Below, in pieces: positions 1 through 7,575 of a stretch of 18,211 nt of DNA (positions are counted from its first letter, which is position 1; each line of letters opens with the position of its first letter). The notes below the pieces were generated by a model, which did not search any database, was not told where the DNA came from, and saw only the letters and a program-made list of their open reading frames with translations. The stretch is from Paracoccaceae bacterium (GTDB taxonomy: Bacteria; Pseudomonadota; Alphaproteobacteria; Rhodobacterales; Rhodobacteraceae), in the NCBI GenBank assembly GCA_020832725.1, contig JAFIEC010000276.1, positions 1-18,211 on the forward strand. Direction: 5' to 3'. Both the position numbers and the translations under genes were made by a program.

Positions 1-800
1 GCGAGCAGATCTGCATCTACGCCTGTCCGTGGCCGCGCATCCAGGCGGCGATGATGGACGAGGACACGATCACCATCGCCTATCGTGACTGGCGCGGAGA
101 GCCACGGGGCAAGCATCGCAAGGCCGAAGGCGCCGAGGTGCTTGGCGATTGCATCGATTGCAACGCCTGTGTGAACGTGTGCCCCATGGGCATAGACATC
201 CGCAACGGCCAGCAGATGGAGTGCATCACCTGTGCGCTCTGCATCGATGCCTGCGACGAGGTGATGGAGAAGATCGGCAAGCCGCGCGGCCTGATCGACT
301 ACATCGCGCTGTCGGACGAAACCAGAGAGCGCGCTGGCGCGGCCGCCCTTCCCGCGATCAAGCATGTCTTTCGCCCGCGCGTGATCCTCTACACCGCACT
401 CTGGAGCCTGATCGGCGTCGGTCTGCTGGTTGCTCTGCTGGTGCGTTCGGAGGTGGACCTCAACATTCAGCCCATCCGCAACCCGACCTTCATCGCCATG
501 TCCGACGGCACCATTCGCAACAGCTATGACATGCGGGTGCTCAACAAGATGGGCGAGGCACGACCCTTCGCCGTCACCATCGAGGCCGATGAGCCGCTAG
601 AGATTGTGCTCCAGGGCGTCGATGGCACCCTGATCGAGGTGCCGGCCGACACCACCTTCCTGCAGCGGCTCTATATCGACGCCGCCCCGGGAAGCCCCGC
701 ATCGCGGCGCGACCGGACAGAGCTGCGCATCGTCATCGAGGACATGACAACCGGCGCACGCGCCCATTTCGACACCGTCTTCAACGGGAGGGTCCAATGA
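1..800 (+). CDS. ccoG: Cytochrome c oxidase accessory protein CcoG (FixG/RdxA), 3' part
   Basis: The 5' end lies outside the window; the frame is open from base 3. CcoG is a membrane iron-sulfur protein needed for cbb3-type cytochrome c oxidase assembly, where it has been linked to copper reduction for the CuB site. The visible part has two 4Fe-4S ferredoxin motifs: CIDCNACVNVCP (around bases 150-185) and CITCALCIDAC (around 225-255). One transmembrane helix follows (around bases 380-450, ILYTALWSLIGVGLLVALLV). The last third is a soluble beta-rich FixG C-terminal domain. The stop overlaps the ccoH start as ATGA, so the two are translationally coupled. The identity is firm from the cysteine motifs and from the ccoH-ccoI-ccoS order that follows. 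Only the N-terminal membrane part is missing. Confidence 0.95.
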   Translation, partial: EQICIYACPWPRIQAAMMDEDTITIAYRDWRGEPRGKHRKAEGAEVLGDCIDCNACVNVCPMGIDIRNGQQMECITCALCIDACDEVMEKIGKPRGLIDYIALSDETRERAGAAALPAIKHVFRPRVILYTALWSLIGVGLLVALLVRSEVDLNIQPIRNPTFIAMSDGTIRNSYDMRVLNKMGEARPFAVTIEADEPLEIVLQGVDGTLIEVPADTTFLQRLYIDAAPGSPASRRDRTELRIVIEDMTTGARAHFDTVFNGRVQ

Positions 801-1285
801 CCACAACCACCGATAACCGCAAGGCAGGGGCCAGACGCCTCACCGGGCGCGGCGTCCTCATGATCACGCTGGGCTTCTTCGGTACCATTATCGTGGTCAA
901 CCTGTTCATGGCCTATTCGGCGCTGAGTACCTTTCCGGGGCTCGAGGTGCGCAACAGCTATGTCGCAAGCCAGGGTTTCGACGCCCGGCGCGACGCGCAG
1001 ACCCGGCTGGGCTGGAATGTCGTGCACAGCTACGAGGGCGGCCGCCTCAGCCTTGCCGTCACCGACGAGACAGGCGCCGCCTCCCGCAATGTGGCCGACA
1101 TGACTGCGGTGATCGGCCGACCCACCCATGGGCGCGAGGATACCGTGCTCACCTTCCCCGAACGCCACAGCAGCGCCGCGATCGCCCTCGACCTCGATCC
1201 GGGGGTCTGGATCATCAAGCTGGCCGGTGAGGCCACTGACGGCACCCGCTTCGAGCAGCGCCTCTCGTTCAGCGTGCGCAACTGA
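797..1285 (+). CDS. ccoH: FixH/CcoH family cbb3 oxidase assembly protein
   Basis: This 162-residue protein is a small inner-membrane component of the cbb3 oxidase maturation cluster; CcoH is known to interact with the oxidase and stabilise its assembly. A short basic cytoplasmic N-terminus (residues 1-19, with several Arg) precedes one hydrophobic helix (about 20-42). A periplasmic domain follows, with the FixH-typical stretch NSYVASQGFDARR (53-65) and LGWNV (71-75). The start overlaps the end of ccoG (ATGA), with GGGAGG just upstream as ribosome binding site. ccoI starts one base after the stop. Size, topology and position match FixH. The exact molecular role of the family is poorly defined. 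Confidence 0.92.
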   Translation: MTTTTDNRKAGARRLTGRGVLMITLGFFGTIIVVNLFMAYSALSTFPGLEVRNSYVASQGFDARRDAQTRLGWNVVHSYEGGRLSLAVTDETGAASRNVADMTAVIGRPTHGREDTVLTFPERHSSAAIALDLDPGVWIIKLAGEATDGTRFEQRLSFSVRN

Positions 1286-1286
1286 C

Positions 1287-3470
1287 ATGGCCGATGGCGC
1301 CCCCCAGGAGCGTCCCGGCGTCGCAGCCTGCCCGGCCTGTTCGGCCATGCCGGCAGCCACCGCCGATGTTCCCGAGGCGGGCCGCATCATGCTCTCGCTG
1401 CCCGGCATACATTGTGCCGGCTGCATCTCGACCGTGGAGAACGGGCTTGCCCGGCACCCGGGCATCCGCTCGGCCCGTGTGAACCTCACGCTGCGGCGCG
1501 TCGTCGTCGATGCCGCCCTCGAGATCACCGCCGAGGACCTCGTGCCGGTGATGGAGAGACTGGGATATGAAGCCCATGTGCTCGACCAGGCCACCCTTGG
1601 GGCGACCGAGCACGACAGCGCAGGCCGCGACCTGCTGATGCGCGTGGGCGTGTCCGGCTTTGCCATGATGAACGTCATGCTGTTGTCGGTCGCCGTGTGG
1701 TCGGGGGCCGAGGGCAGTACCCGCGACATGCTGCACTGGATTTCCGCAGCCATCGCCTTGCCGACCATCGCCTTCGCCTCCCAGCCTTTCTTCCGTTCGG
1801 GCTGGAGCGCCCTGCGCGCCGGTCGGCTCAACATGGATGTGCCGATCTCGCTTGCGATCCTGCTGGCTGCGGCGATGTCGCTCTACGAGACCAGCCAGAG
1901 CGGACATCATGCCTATTTCGATGCCGCCGTCGCGCTGACCTTCTTCCTGCTGGCGGGACGGTATCTCGACTATCGCACCCGCGCCTCGGCGCGCTCGGCG
2001 GCGCGGGAACTGGCGGCGCTGGAGGTGCCCAAGGCGATGCGCCTGGTGGGGGGCGTGCCGGTCAGCACCGCTGTGGGAGAGCTCGTCGTGGGCGACCTGC
2101 TGCTGATCCGGCCCGGCGCACGACTGCCCGTGGATGGCGACGTGATCGAGGGCCGGTCCGAGACCGACCGGTCGCTTCTGACCGGAGAAAGCCTGCCTGT
2201 CCCCGTCGGTCCAGGCACGCGGGTTGCGGCCGGAGAGATGAACCTGACCGGTCCGCTGCAGGTGCGGGTCACCGCCGTGGGCCAGGAGACCAGCCTGCAG
2301 CGTATGGCCGCCCTCGTGGCGCTGGCCGAGACGGCACGCAACCGCTATACCTCTCTCGCGGACCGGGCCGCGCAGATCTACGCCCCCGGGGTGCACCTTC
2401 TGGCACTGTTCGCCTTTCTGGGCTGGATCATCGCGACTGGCGACATGCGGCTGTCGATCAACATCGCCATCGCCGTTCTCATCATCACATGCCCCTGTGC
2501 CCTTGGCCTTGCCGTCCCCGCGGTGACGACGGCCGCAAGCGCGCGGCTGTTCCGCCGGGGCGTGCTGCTGAAGAACGGAACCGCGCTGGAACGGCTGGCC
2601 GAGGTCGATACGGTCGTTTTCGACAAGACCGGCACATTGACCCTTGGAACGCCTGTGCTGGAGGAGGATGCAGACCGCCCCGACGAGGATCTGGCACTGG
2701 CCGCGGCACTGGGCCAGGGCTCTGCCCATCCCCTCGCCGCGTCGATTGCCGCCGAGGCGCAGAGGCGCGGGTTGGTGCTTCCGGCCATCGATGCGGTCAC
2801 CGAGCATCCGGGCGAGGGGATCGAGGCGGAATGGCGCGGGCGCCGGGTGCGGCTGGGCCGGGCGGCCTGGGTTGGTGCCGATGCCGCCAGCCGCACAGCG
2901 ACATGGCTGGCCCTCGACGGGGCTGCGCCGCGCCCCTTCTACTTTCGCGATGCGCCCCGTCCGGGTACGGCGGCGCTGATCGCAGCGCTCAAGGCGCAGG
3001 GTCTGGAGATCCACCTGCTGTCGGGCGACACCGCCCCTGCGGTCGCGGCCTTTGCCGCCGAGATGGGCATCTCCGAGGCCCGCGCCCAGGTTCTGCCCGC
3101 CGACAAGCTGGCCCATGTCGCCGATCTGGAAGAGGCGGGCCGGCGCGTGCTGATGGTTGGGGACGGGTTGAACGACACCGGTGCGCTGGCGGCGGCACAT
3201 GTGTCCGTCTCACCTGCGTCGGCACTGGATGCGGCGCGGGTGGCTTCGGACATCGTGCTTCTGGGCCGGGACATCGACGTTCTGGCGGGTGTGCTTGTGA
3301 CCGCCCGCATGGCACGCCGCCGCATCACCGAGAATTTCGTCATCTCGGCGGCCTACAACATCGTGGCCATCCCGGTGGCCTTCATGGGCTTTGCAACCCC
3401 GCTTGCTGCGGCCCTTGCCATGTCGATCTCCTCGATTACGGTGTCATTGAACGCGCTTCGACTGCGCTGA
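1287..3470 (+). CDS. ccoI: Copper-translocating P1B-type ATPase CcoI (FixI)
   Basis: This 727-residue P-type ATPase exports copper for cbb3 oxidase biogenesis. The ATG at 1287 is chosen because it follows the ccoH stop by one base; the frame stays open further upstream but inside ccoH. A heavy-metal-binding domain carries GIHCAGC (C43, C46). Membrane helices follow, with the actuator loop TGES (299-302), the intramembrane metal-site motif CPCALGL (C402, C404), the phosphorylated aspartate in DKTGTLT (D446) and the hinge GDGLND (625-630). All catalytic motifs are intact and the length is normal. An extra CPAC pair (C15, C18) lies ahead of the metal-binding domain and could be a second metal site. 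The CcoI/FixI assignment over general CopA rests on ccoG-ccoH before it and ccoS after it. Confidence 0.96.
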   Translation: MADGAPQERPGVAACPACSAMPAATADVPEAGRIMLSLPGIHCAGCISTVENGLARHPGIRSARVNLTLRRVVVDAALEITAEDLVPVMERLGYEAHVLDQATLGATEHDSAGRDLLMRVGVSGFAMMNVMLLSVAVWSGAEGSTRDMLHWISAAIALPTIAFASQPFFRSGWSALRAGRLNMDVPISLAILLAAAMSLYETSQSGHHAYFDAAVALTFFLLAGRYLDYRTRASARSAARELAALEVPKAMRLVGGVPVSTAVGELVVGDLLLIRPGARLPVDGDVIEGRSETDRSLLTGESLPVPVGPGTRVAAGEMNLTGPLQVRVTAVGQETSLQRMAALVALAETARNRYTSLADRAAQIYAPGVHLLALFAFLGWIIATGDMRLSINIAIAVLIITCPCALGLAVPAVTTAASARLFRRGVLLKNGTALERLAEVDTVVFDKTGTLTLGTPVLEEDADRPDEDLALAAALGQGSAHPLAASIAAEAQRRGLVLPAIDAVTEHPGEGIEAEWRGRRVRLGRAAWVGADAASRTATWLALDGAAPRPFYFRDAPRPGTAALIAALKAQGLEIHLLSGDTAPAVAAFAAEMGISEARAQVLPADKLAHVADLEEAGRRVLMVGDGLNDTGALAAAHVSVSPASALDAARVASDIVLLGRDIDVLAGVLVTARMARRRITENFVISAAYNIVAIPVAFMGFATPLAAALAMSISSITVSLNALRLR

Positions 3471-3475
3471 GGGGA

Positions 3476-3640
3476 ATGCGATTGGACATCCTGATCTATC
3501 TGATTCCGGTTTCGCTGTTTCTTGGCGGTCTTGGGCTTGCGGCCTTCATCTGGTCGCTGCGCAACCGCCAGTACGATGACCCCGATGGCGACAGTCGCCG
3601 CATCCTGAACGACGATTACGACGACGCGCCGCGCGGCTGA
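3476..3640 (+). CDS. ccoS: cbb3-type oxidase assembly protein CcoS
   Basis: This 54-residue single-pass membrane protein begins five bases after the ccoI stop, with GAGGGG overlapping that stop as ribosome binding site. A hydrophobic helix spans about residues 5-27. The positive cap SLRNRQYDDPDGD (27-39) is typical of CcoS, in which an arginine-rich or tryptophan-containing edge is followed by YDDxxGD. The tail is acidic. CcoS is required for cofactor (heme and copper) insertion into the cbb3 oxidase in Rhodobacter. It is the last gene of the ccoGHIS operon; the next gene is convergent, starting 49 bp away. The identification is strong despite the short length because of the motif and context. 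Confidence 0.93.
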   Translation: MRLDILIYLIPVSLFLGGLGLAAFIWSLRNRQYDDPDGDSRRILNDDYDDAPRG

Positions 3641-3689
3641 ACGTCACCGGACGGCGTCGAACGTTGTCGTCTCAGGATGTCTGTTCGCT

Positions 3690-5198
3690 TCAGGTGCCCT
3701 CTGGGCCGACCGCTTCGCAGGCGGTCTGGCGGGCGCGCAGCCGCACGCAGGCGCGCTCGGCCTCTTCCCTAGTCATGCCGACGAAGCTGGCCTCGAACCG
3801 ACCGCGCGCCGGGACGACCTTGCGCAGCGCCCCGTCCAGCGTCTCCATCTCGGTCAGCGCCGTGCGCAGCAGAACCCGCTCGGCGTGGTGCCGCGAGGGG
3901 TGCAGGCCAAGTGTAATGCCCCAATACCGCCCGCCGGAGGTGGAGGCGCGCACGATGACACGGCCCTCGTCATCCTGGCCCTCGGTCACCGGTGCGCGCA
4001 GGAATGCGGTGCCCCGCGGGGCGGGGGCCGCAGCCTGTGCGGGGGCGAGCGCCGCGACCTGGGTGCCGTCTTCGACCGAGCTTCCCTTGGATTCGAACCC
4101 CTCGGATGCGGTCGCTTCGGGAGCCGCGATGCCTTCGGGTCGCTGGGGCGGCGCCGTCGTCGCGGCCACGATCAGCGTCTCGCCCGGCGCATCGTCGGTT
4201 GCCGCGCGCGAGACCGTTTCCTTGACCTCTGCGGCGACGGCAAGAAGCATCTCGGTCGAGACGGCGGGACGCGGCGCGGCCCGGGGGCTGCGCGCCACCG
4301 CGCCCGATCTCGCCACGCGGGTGCCCGTCCCGGGCGCAAGGTCGATATGTGCGGGTGCCGGGCGGGCGATGGCGACATTGGCAGGAGCCGCGCGGAAGCC
4401 CAGATCCATCAGCTCTGCCACCCTGTCGTTCCGCCACGCGGCAGAGCGCCCGCCGAAGACCGTTGCGATCACCCGCACATTGCCCCTCTGGGCGGATGCG
4501 ACAAGGTTGAAGCCTGCTGCGCGGGTATAGCCGGTCTTGATCCCGTCCGAACCGCGATAGGCCTGCAGCAACCTGCGGTTCGTGTTCTGCACGGTGGCCA
4601 CTCCGGCATCGGTGGAGATGCGGCCGAACAGGTTGTAATATTGCGGATAGTCGAAATAGAGCCGCCGGCCGAGAATGGTCATGTCGCGGGCCGTGGACAG
4701 ATGTCCTTCCTGCGTCAGCCCGTGGGCGTTCTTGAAGGTGGTGGAATTCATGCCAAGCGCCCGGGCGGTGGCATCCATGCGCTGGGTAAAGGCTGCCTCG
4801 CTGCCCGAAATCGCCTCGGCGATGGCGGTGGCGGCATCATTGGCGGAACGGATGGCCGCAGCGCGGATGAGATAGCGCAGGGCAATGCGCTGCCCCGGAC
4901 GCAGGCCCAGCCGGGACGGGGGTTCTGACGCCGCCTTGGGCGAGACGCGCACCTCGGTATCGAGCGTGATCTCGCCGCGCTGGATCGCATCGAAGGCGAC
5001 ATAGAGGGTCATCATCTTGGTGAGCGAAGCAGGATGCAGCCGCGTGTCGGCATTGCGCGCATGCAGCACCTCGCCGGTGCGCGCATCCATCACCATGGCC
5101 GCATAGGGAACCGCCTGCGCCGGGCCAGCGGCCAGAAGCATGAGGCTCGCCAAAAGGGCGAGAAGGGCGAAAGCCCCTTGGCGAAACAGCCTTGTCAT
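3690..5198 (-). CDS. Serine D,D-carboxypeptidase (peptidase S11) with C-terminal SPOR domain
   Basis: This 502-residue protein is a penicillin-binding D-alanyl-D-alanine carboxypeptidase that trims peptidoglycan stem peptides in the periplasm. A signal peptide covers about residues 1-29 (hydrophobic core 10-24, likely cleavage after AQA). The S11 catalytic motifs are all present: SLTK (58-61), SAN (118-120) and KTG (221-223). The usual PBP5 C-terminal beta domain and amphipathic anchor are not visible. Instead there is a long Ala/Pro/Glu-rich linker (about 275-410) and a SPOR domain (about 415-495), which in other proteins binds denuded glycan strands at division sites. This suggests septal targeting, an inference. 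It resembles DacC/DacF-type enzymes of Rhodobacterales; no gene symbol is given because naming varies. Confidence 0.93.
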   Translation of the reverse strand: MTRLFRQGAFALLALLASLMLLAAGPAQAVPYAAMVMDARTGEVLHARNADTRLHPASLTKMMTLYVAFDAIQRGEITLDTEVRVSPKAASEPPSRLGLRPGQRIALRYLIRAAAIRSANDAATAIAEAISGSEAAFTQRMDATARALGMNSTTFKNAHGLTQEGHLSTARDMTILGRRLYFDYPQYYNLFGRISTDAGVATVQNTNRRLLQAYRGSDGIKTGYTRAAGFNLVASAQRGNVRVIATVFGGRSAAWRNDRVAELMDLGFRAAPANVAIARPAPAHIDLAPGTGTRVARSGAVARSPRAAPRPAVSTEMLLAVAAEVKETVSRAATDDAPGETLIVAATTAPPQRPEGIAAPEATASEGFESKGSSVEDGTQVAALAPAQAAAPAPRGTAFLRAPVTEGQDDEGRVIVRASTSGGRYWGITLGLHPSRHHAERVLLRTALTEMETLDGALRKVVPARGRFEASFVGMTREEAERACVRLRARQTACEAVGPEGT

Positions 5199-5245
5199 GT
5201 CCGGACCTGCTCGATCCCCGGGGCATCATCGCCCTCTTGATCAGA

Positions 5246-5273
5246 ACGATACCACAACCAGCCGAGGGGTAAA
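5246..5273 (-). promoter_or_regulatory. Weak promoter candidate for the D,D-carboxypeptidase gene
   Basis: On the minus strand TTTACC (5273-5268) and TATCGT (5251-5246) are separated by 16 bp, about 50 bp before the start codon at 5198. Both hexamers match sigma70-type boxes only partly, so this is a suggestion from spacing and position. Confidence 0.2.
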
Positions 5274-5316
5274 GCAAAGAAAATCAGACGCTTTGCCCAC
5301 AGCATCAGCGCTGCGG
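5274..5316 (-). terminator. Two adjacent stem-loops downstream of the HAD gene, possible terminator
   Basis: Read on the minus strand after the HAD stop codon, the first stem is CCGCAGC/GCTGTGG (5316-5310 with 5303-5297; one G-T pair, 6-nt loop). The second is GCAAAG/CTTTGC (5296-5291 with 5279-5274, 11-nt T-containing loop), followed by TTTACC. Together they could end the HAD transcript before the carboxypeptidase gene. The run of T is short, so termination is an inference. Confidence 0.35.
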
Positions 5317-5343
5317 CACATGTCGTGGCCAACACCGCCCGAC

Positions 5344-6066
5344 CTACGATATGTCGGGAAAGGCAGCCTCGATTTCGTTCAGAAGATCCGGCAGTTCAAG
5401 CAGGGCAGCGATCTGGCGAAAGCGCGCGGCGCCCTTGGGGCGGTCGGCCTCGTCCAGGGCCCATGTCAGCGCATGGGGCACATGCACCGCCCACGCCCCC
5501 GCCTCCAGCGCGGGACGGATGTCGGAGGCAAGGGAGTTCCCGGCCATCAGGGCGCGCCCCACCCCGTCACCGTGGCGCCGGAAGGCGCTGTGATAGATTG
5601 CGGGCGTCTTGTGACTGACGACCTCGACGGCCGAGAAATATGCCCCCAGCCCGGATTGGGCCAGCTTGCGTTCCTGATCCAGAAGGTCGCCCTTGGTGAT
5701 GAGAATCAGCCGACGTTCCGCAGCCAGCCGCGCGACAGCCTCCTCGACGCCGGGAAGAAGTTCGATCGGATGCTCCAGCATCTCGCGCCCGGCCTGTACG
5801 AGCTCTCCCAGTACGCGGGCCGGGACGCGCCCTTCCGTCACCTCGATGGCCGTCTCGATCATCGACAGGGTAAAGCCTTTCACACCAAAGCCGTAATGGC
5901 CTAGGTTGCGTCTTTCGGCCTCCAGCAGCCTTGCGCGCAGATCGCCCGGAGCGGCGAAGTCGGCGAGAAGTGCGGTGAAAAGCTCCTGGGTCAACTGGAA
6001 CACTTCCTCATTGTGCCAGAGCGTGTCATCTGCATCGAGACCAAGGGTCGTGATCGATCGGGGCAC
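5344..6066 (-). CDS. HAD family hydrolase (haloacid dehalogenase-like phosphatase)
   Basis: This 240-residue cytosolic protein has the HAD phosphatase motifs. Motif I is DADDTLW (11-17, nucleophile D11, acid/base D13), motif II is ITKGD (T124), motif III is the lysine in SHKT (K153), and motif IV is GNSLASDIRPA (acidic D182). The helical cap between motifs I and II (about residues 18-110) is subfamily-I-like. The start is GTG at 6066: AGGA lies 8 bases upstream, and the ATG further upstream is immediately followed by a stop. HAD enzymes act on many phosphorylated metabolites, and nothing here fixes the substrate. It is transcribed divergently from clpS, about 95 bp away. The hydrolase assignment is firm; the role is unknown. 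Confidence 0.9.
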   Translation of the reverse strand: MPRSITTLGLDADDTLWHNEEVFQLTQELFTALLADFAAPGDLRARLLEAERRNLGHYGFGVKGFTLSMIETAIEVTEGRVPARVLGELVQAGREMLEHPIELLPGVEEAVARLAAERRLILITKGDLLDQERKLAQSGLGAYFSAVEVVSHKTPAIYHSAFRRHGDGVGRALMAGNSLASDIRPALEAGAWAVHVPHALTWALDEADRPKGAARFRQIAALLELPDLLNEIEAAFPDIS

Positions 6067-6084
6067 GTCACATGTCCTGCGGGG

Positions 6085-6114
6085 TTTTCAGCAATCCACA
6101 GCAGCATATATATT
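6085..6114 (+). promoter_or_regulatory. Candidate clpS promoter
   Basis: TTTTCA (6085-6090) and TATATT (6109-6114) are spaced by 18 bp in the AT-rich centre of the HAD/clpS divergent gap. A transcript from about 6121 would have a 40-nt leader containing the AGGAG ribosome binding site of clpS. The -10 box is good and the -35 box is weak. Confidence 0.35.
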
Positions 6115-6161
6115 CCCCTCTGAGTCGCCCAATCCCGCCGACCAAACAACAGGAGTTCGCC

Positions 6162-6506
6162 GTGTCCCCCTTCGTCGTCACCGCCGCAGACCGCAAGTCG
6201 CCCGGCCAGAACGGCGACAGTGGTGTGCTGACCGAGACCCGCGCCAAGACGCAGCGCCCGCCGCTCTACAAGGTGCTGATGCTCAACGACGATTACACGC
6301 CGATGGAATTCGTCGTCCATGTGCTCGAGCATTGCTTCGGCATGTCCCATGACACGGCGGTTCAGGTCATGCTGACCGTCCATCAGAAGGGCGTGGCGGT
6401 GGTCGGGGTTTTCACCTACGAGATCGCCGAGACCAAGGTCACTCAGGTGATGGACCTTGCCCGGCGCAACCAGCACCCGCTTCAGTGCACCATGGAAAAG
6501 GAGTAG
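6162..6506 (+). CDS. clpS: ATP-dependent Clp protease adaptor ClpS
   Basis: ClpS hands N-end-rule substrates to the ClpAP protease. I chose the GTG start at 6162 because AGGAG (6151-6155) sits 6 bases upstream; the open frame extends back to 6072 without a ribosome binding site. The product is 114 residues, a usual length. It has a flexible N-terminal extension (about 1-33) and the ClpS core, including LNDDYTPMEFVV (41-52). In that core N42, D43, T46 and M48 line the pocket that binds the N-terminal residue. H74 in VHQKG and the AETKV helix (89-93) match the E. coli protein. clpA is not next to it, unlike in E. coli. The gene is followed 22 bp later by the rRNA methyltransferase gene. Confidence 0.95.
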   Translation: MSPFVVTAADRKSPGQNGDSGVLTETRAKTQRPPLYKVLMLNDDYTPMEFVVHVLEHCFGMSHDTAVQVMLTVHQKGVAVVGVFTYEIAETKVTQVMDLARRNQHPLQCTMEKE

Positions 6507-6528
6507 CGCGTCCCCGCGCGCGCACCCA

Positions 6529-7563
6529 ATGCCATCCACCTCGCGCCTCTCGGTCGCCCTTTCGGAAGGGACATTCGTGCTGCCTCCGGAGGGGGAGTTG
6601 GTCGTATTGCGCGCCCGTGCCGCGTTCGACTGGGGTAGCCTTCCCCGCGATCGCTGGCGTGCGGTGCAGGGTTTTCGCCCGGAACACGACGCCATTGCAG
6701 CGCTTGGCGTGACGGTCGGCCCCCACGCGCCCGAGGATGCGGCCGCGGCAATCGTGCAGATCACCCGTGACCGGGCCGAGACGATGGGCCTGATTGCCCG
6801 GGCACTGGCGATCGTGCCTGCCGGTGCACCCGTTGTCATCGACGGACAGAAAACCGAGGGGATCGACGCCATCCTGCGGGCCGTGCGGGATGTGTTGCCT
6901 CTGGGCGAAGTGATTTCCAAGGCTCATGGCAAGATCGCGGCCTGTCACCGCCCCGGAACCCTGCCCCCCGAGGTGGCCCGCTGGGTAGAGGAGGCCAGAC
7001 CTGCCGTGCCCGAAGCCGGGGCCGTCGCCCCACGCGGCAGTGTCTCGCCCGCCGGGCTTGATCGCGGCAGTGCGGCCCTGCTGCCGCATCTTGCCGGGCT
7101 GGCCGGGCGTGGGGCCGATCTTGGCGCGGGCTGGGGCGCATTGTCGCAGGCCATCCTCGAGAACGCGACGGTGACGAGCCTCGATCTGGTCGAGGCCGAG
7201 TTCGACGCTCTCGAAGCGGCACAGGCTAATATCGACGATCCGCGCGCCCGGTTTCACTGGGCCGACGCAACCCGCTTTCACCCGACGCACCTGCTGGATT
7301 TCGTGGTGACGAACCCGCCCTTTCATACTGGCCGGTCCGCCGATCCGGGACTGGGGCGCGCGTTCATCGCGGCCGCAGCCGGGATGCTGGCGCCCTCGGG
7401 GCGGCTCCTTCTGGTGGCGAACCGGCATCTGCCCTACGAGGCCACCCTGGCCGCAGCCTTTGGTCACGCGGCCCCGGTGCAAGAGGTAGGCGGCTACAAG
7501 ATCATCCTTGCCACGGCGCCCCGCCGCAGCCCCGGCCGCAGGCGCGGCAAGCGCCCGCTCTGA
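6529..7563 (+). CDS. Class I SAM-dependent methyltransferase, RsmC-like (16S rRNA guanine-N2)
   Basis: This 344-residue protein resembles RsmC, which methylates N2 of G1207 in 16S rRNA during small-subunit assembly. The N-terminal half (about 1-175) is a degenerate methyltransferase-like domain, as in RsmC. The C-terminal half carries the SAM-binding motif DLGAGWG (197-203) and the catalytic NPPF motif (262-265, followed by HTG), typical of guanine or adenine N-methylation. The ATG at 6529 is used because the sequence after it (SRLSVALSEG) matches family N-termini. The nearest strong Shine-Dalgarno, AAAAGGAG, overlaps the end of clpS about 25 bases upstream, so translation is probably coupled to clpS. 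RsmC is the best guess; related RlmG-type enzymes cannot be excluded. Confidence 0.85.
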   Translation: MPSTSRLSVALSEGTFVLPPEGELVVLRARAAFDWGSLPRDRWRAVQGFRPEHDAIAALGVTVGPHAPEDAAAAIVQITRDRAETMGLIARALAIVPAGAPVVIDGQKTEGIDAILRAVRDVLPLGEVISKAHGKIAACHRPGTLPPEVARWVEEARPAVPEAGAVAPRGSVSPAGLDRGSAALLPHLAGLAGRGADLGAGWGALSQAILENATVTSLDLVEAEFDALEAAQANIDDPRARFHWADATRFHPTHLLDFVVTNPPFHTGRSADPGLGRAFIAAAAGMLAPSGRLLLVANRHLPYEATLAAAFGHAAPVQEVGGYKIILATAPRRSPGRRRGKRPL

Positions 7564-7575
7564 AGGAGCCAGCCC

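Noticed and set aside
671..1834. 387-codon minus-strand frame across ccoG, ccoH and ccoI
   Set aside because: Antisense to three recognised genes with intact motifs; no recognisable domain.
1269..3200. 643-codon open frame antisense to ccoI
   Set aside because: It mirrors ccoI in a GC-rich genome, has Arg/Gly/His-rich composition with no domain, and ccoI itself has all P-type ATPase motifs.
3641..3689. Terminator between ccoS and the carboxypeptidase gene
   Set aside because: Only the 6-bp AACGTT self-complementary core pairs; there is no extended stem or T run.
5237..5250. FNR/FnrL-type box (TTGAT then ACGAT)
   Set aside because: The second half does not match ATCAA, so the dyad is absent; the downstream gene is not oxygen-related.
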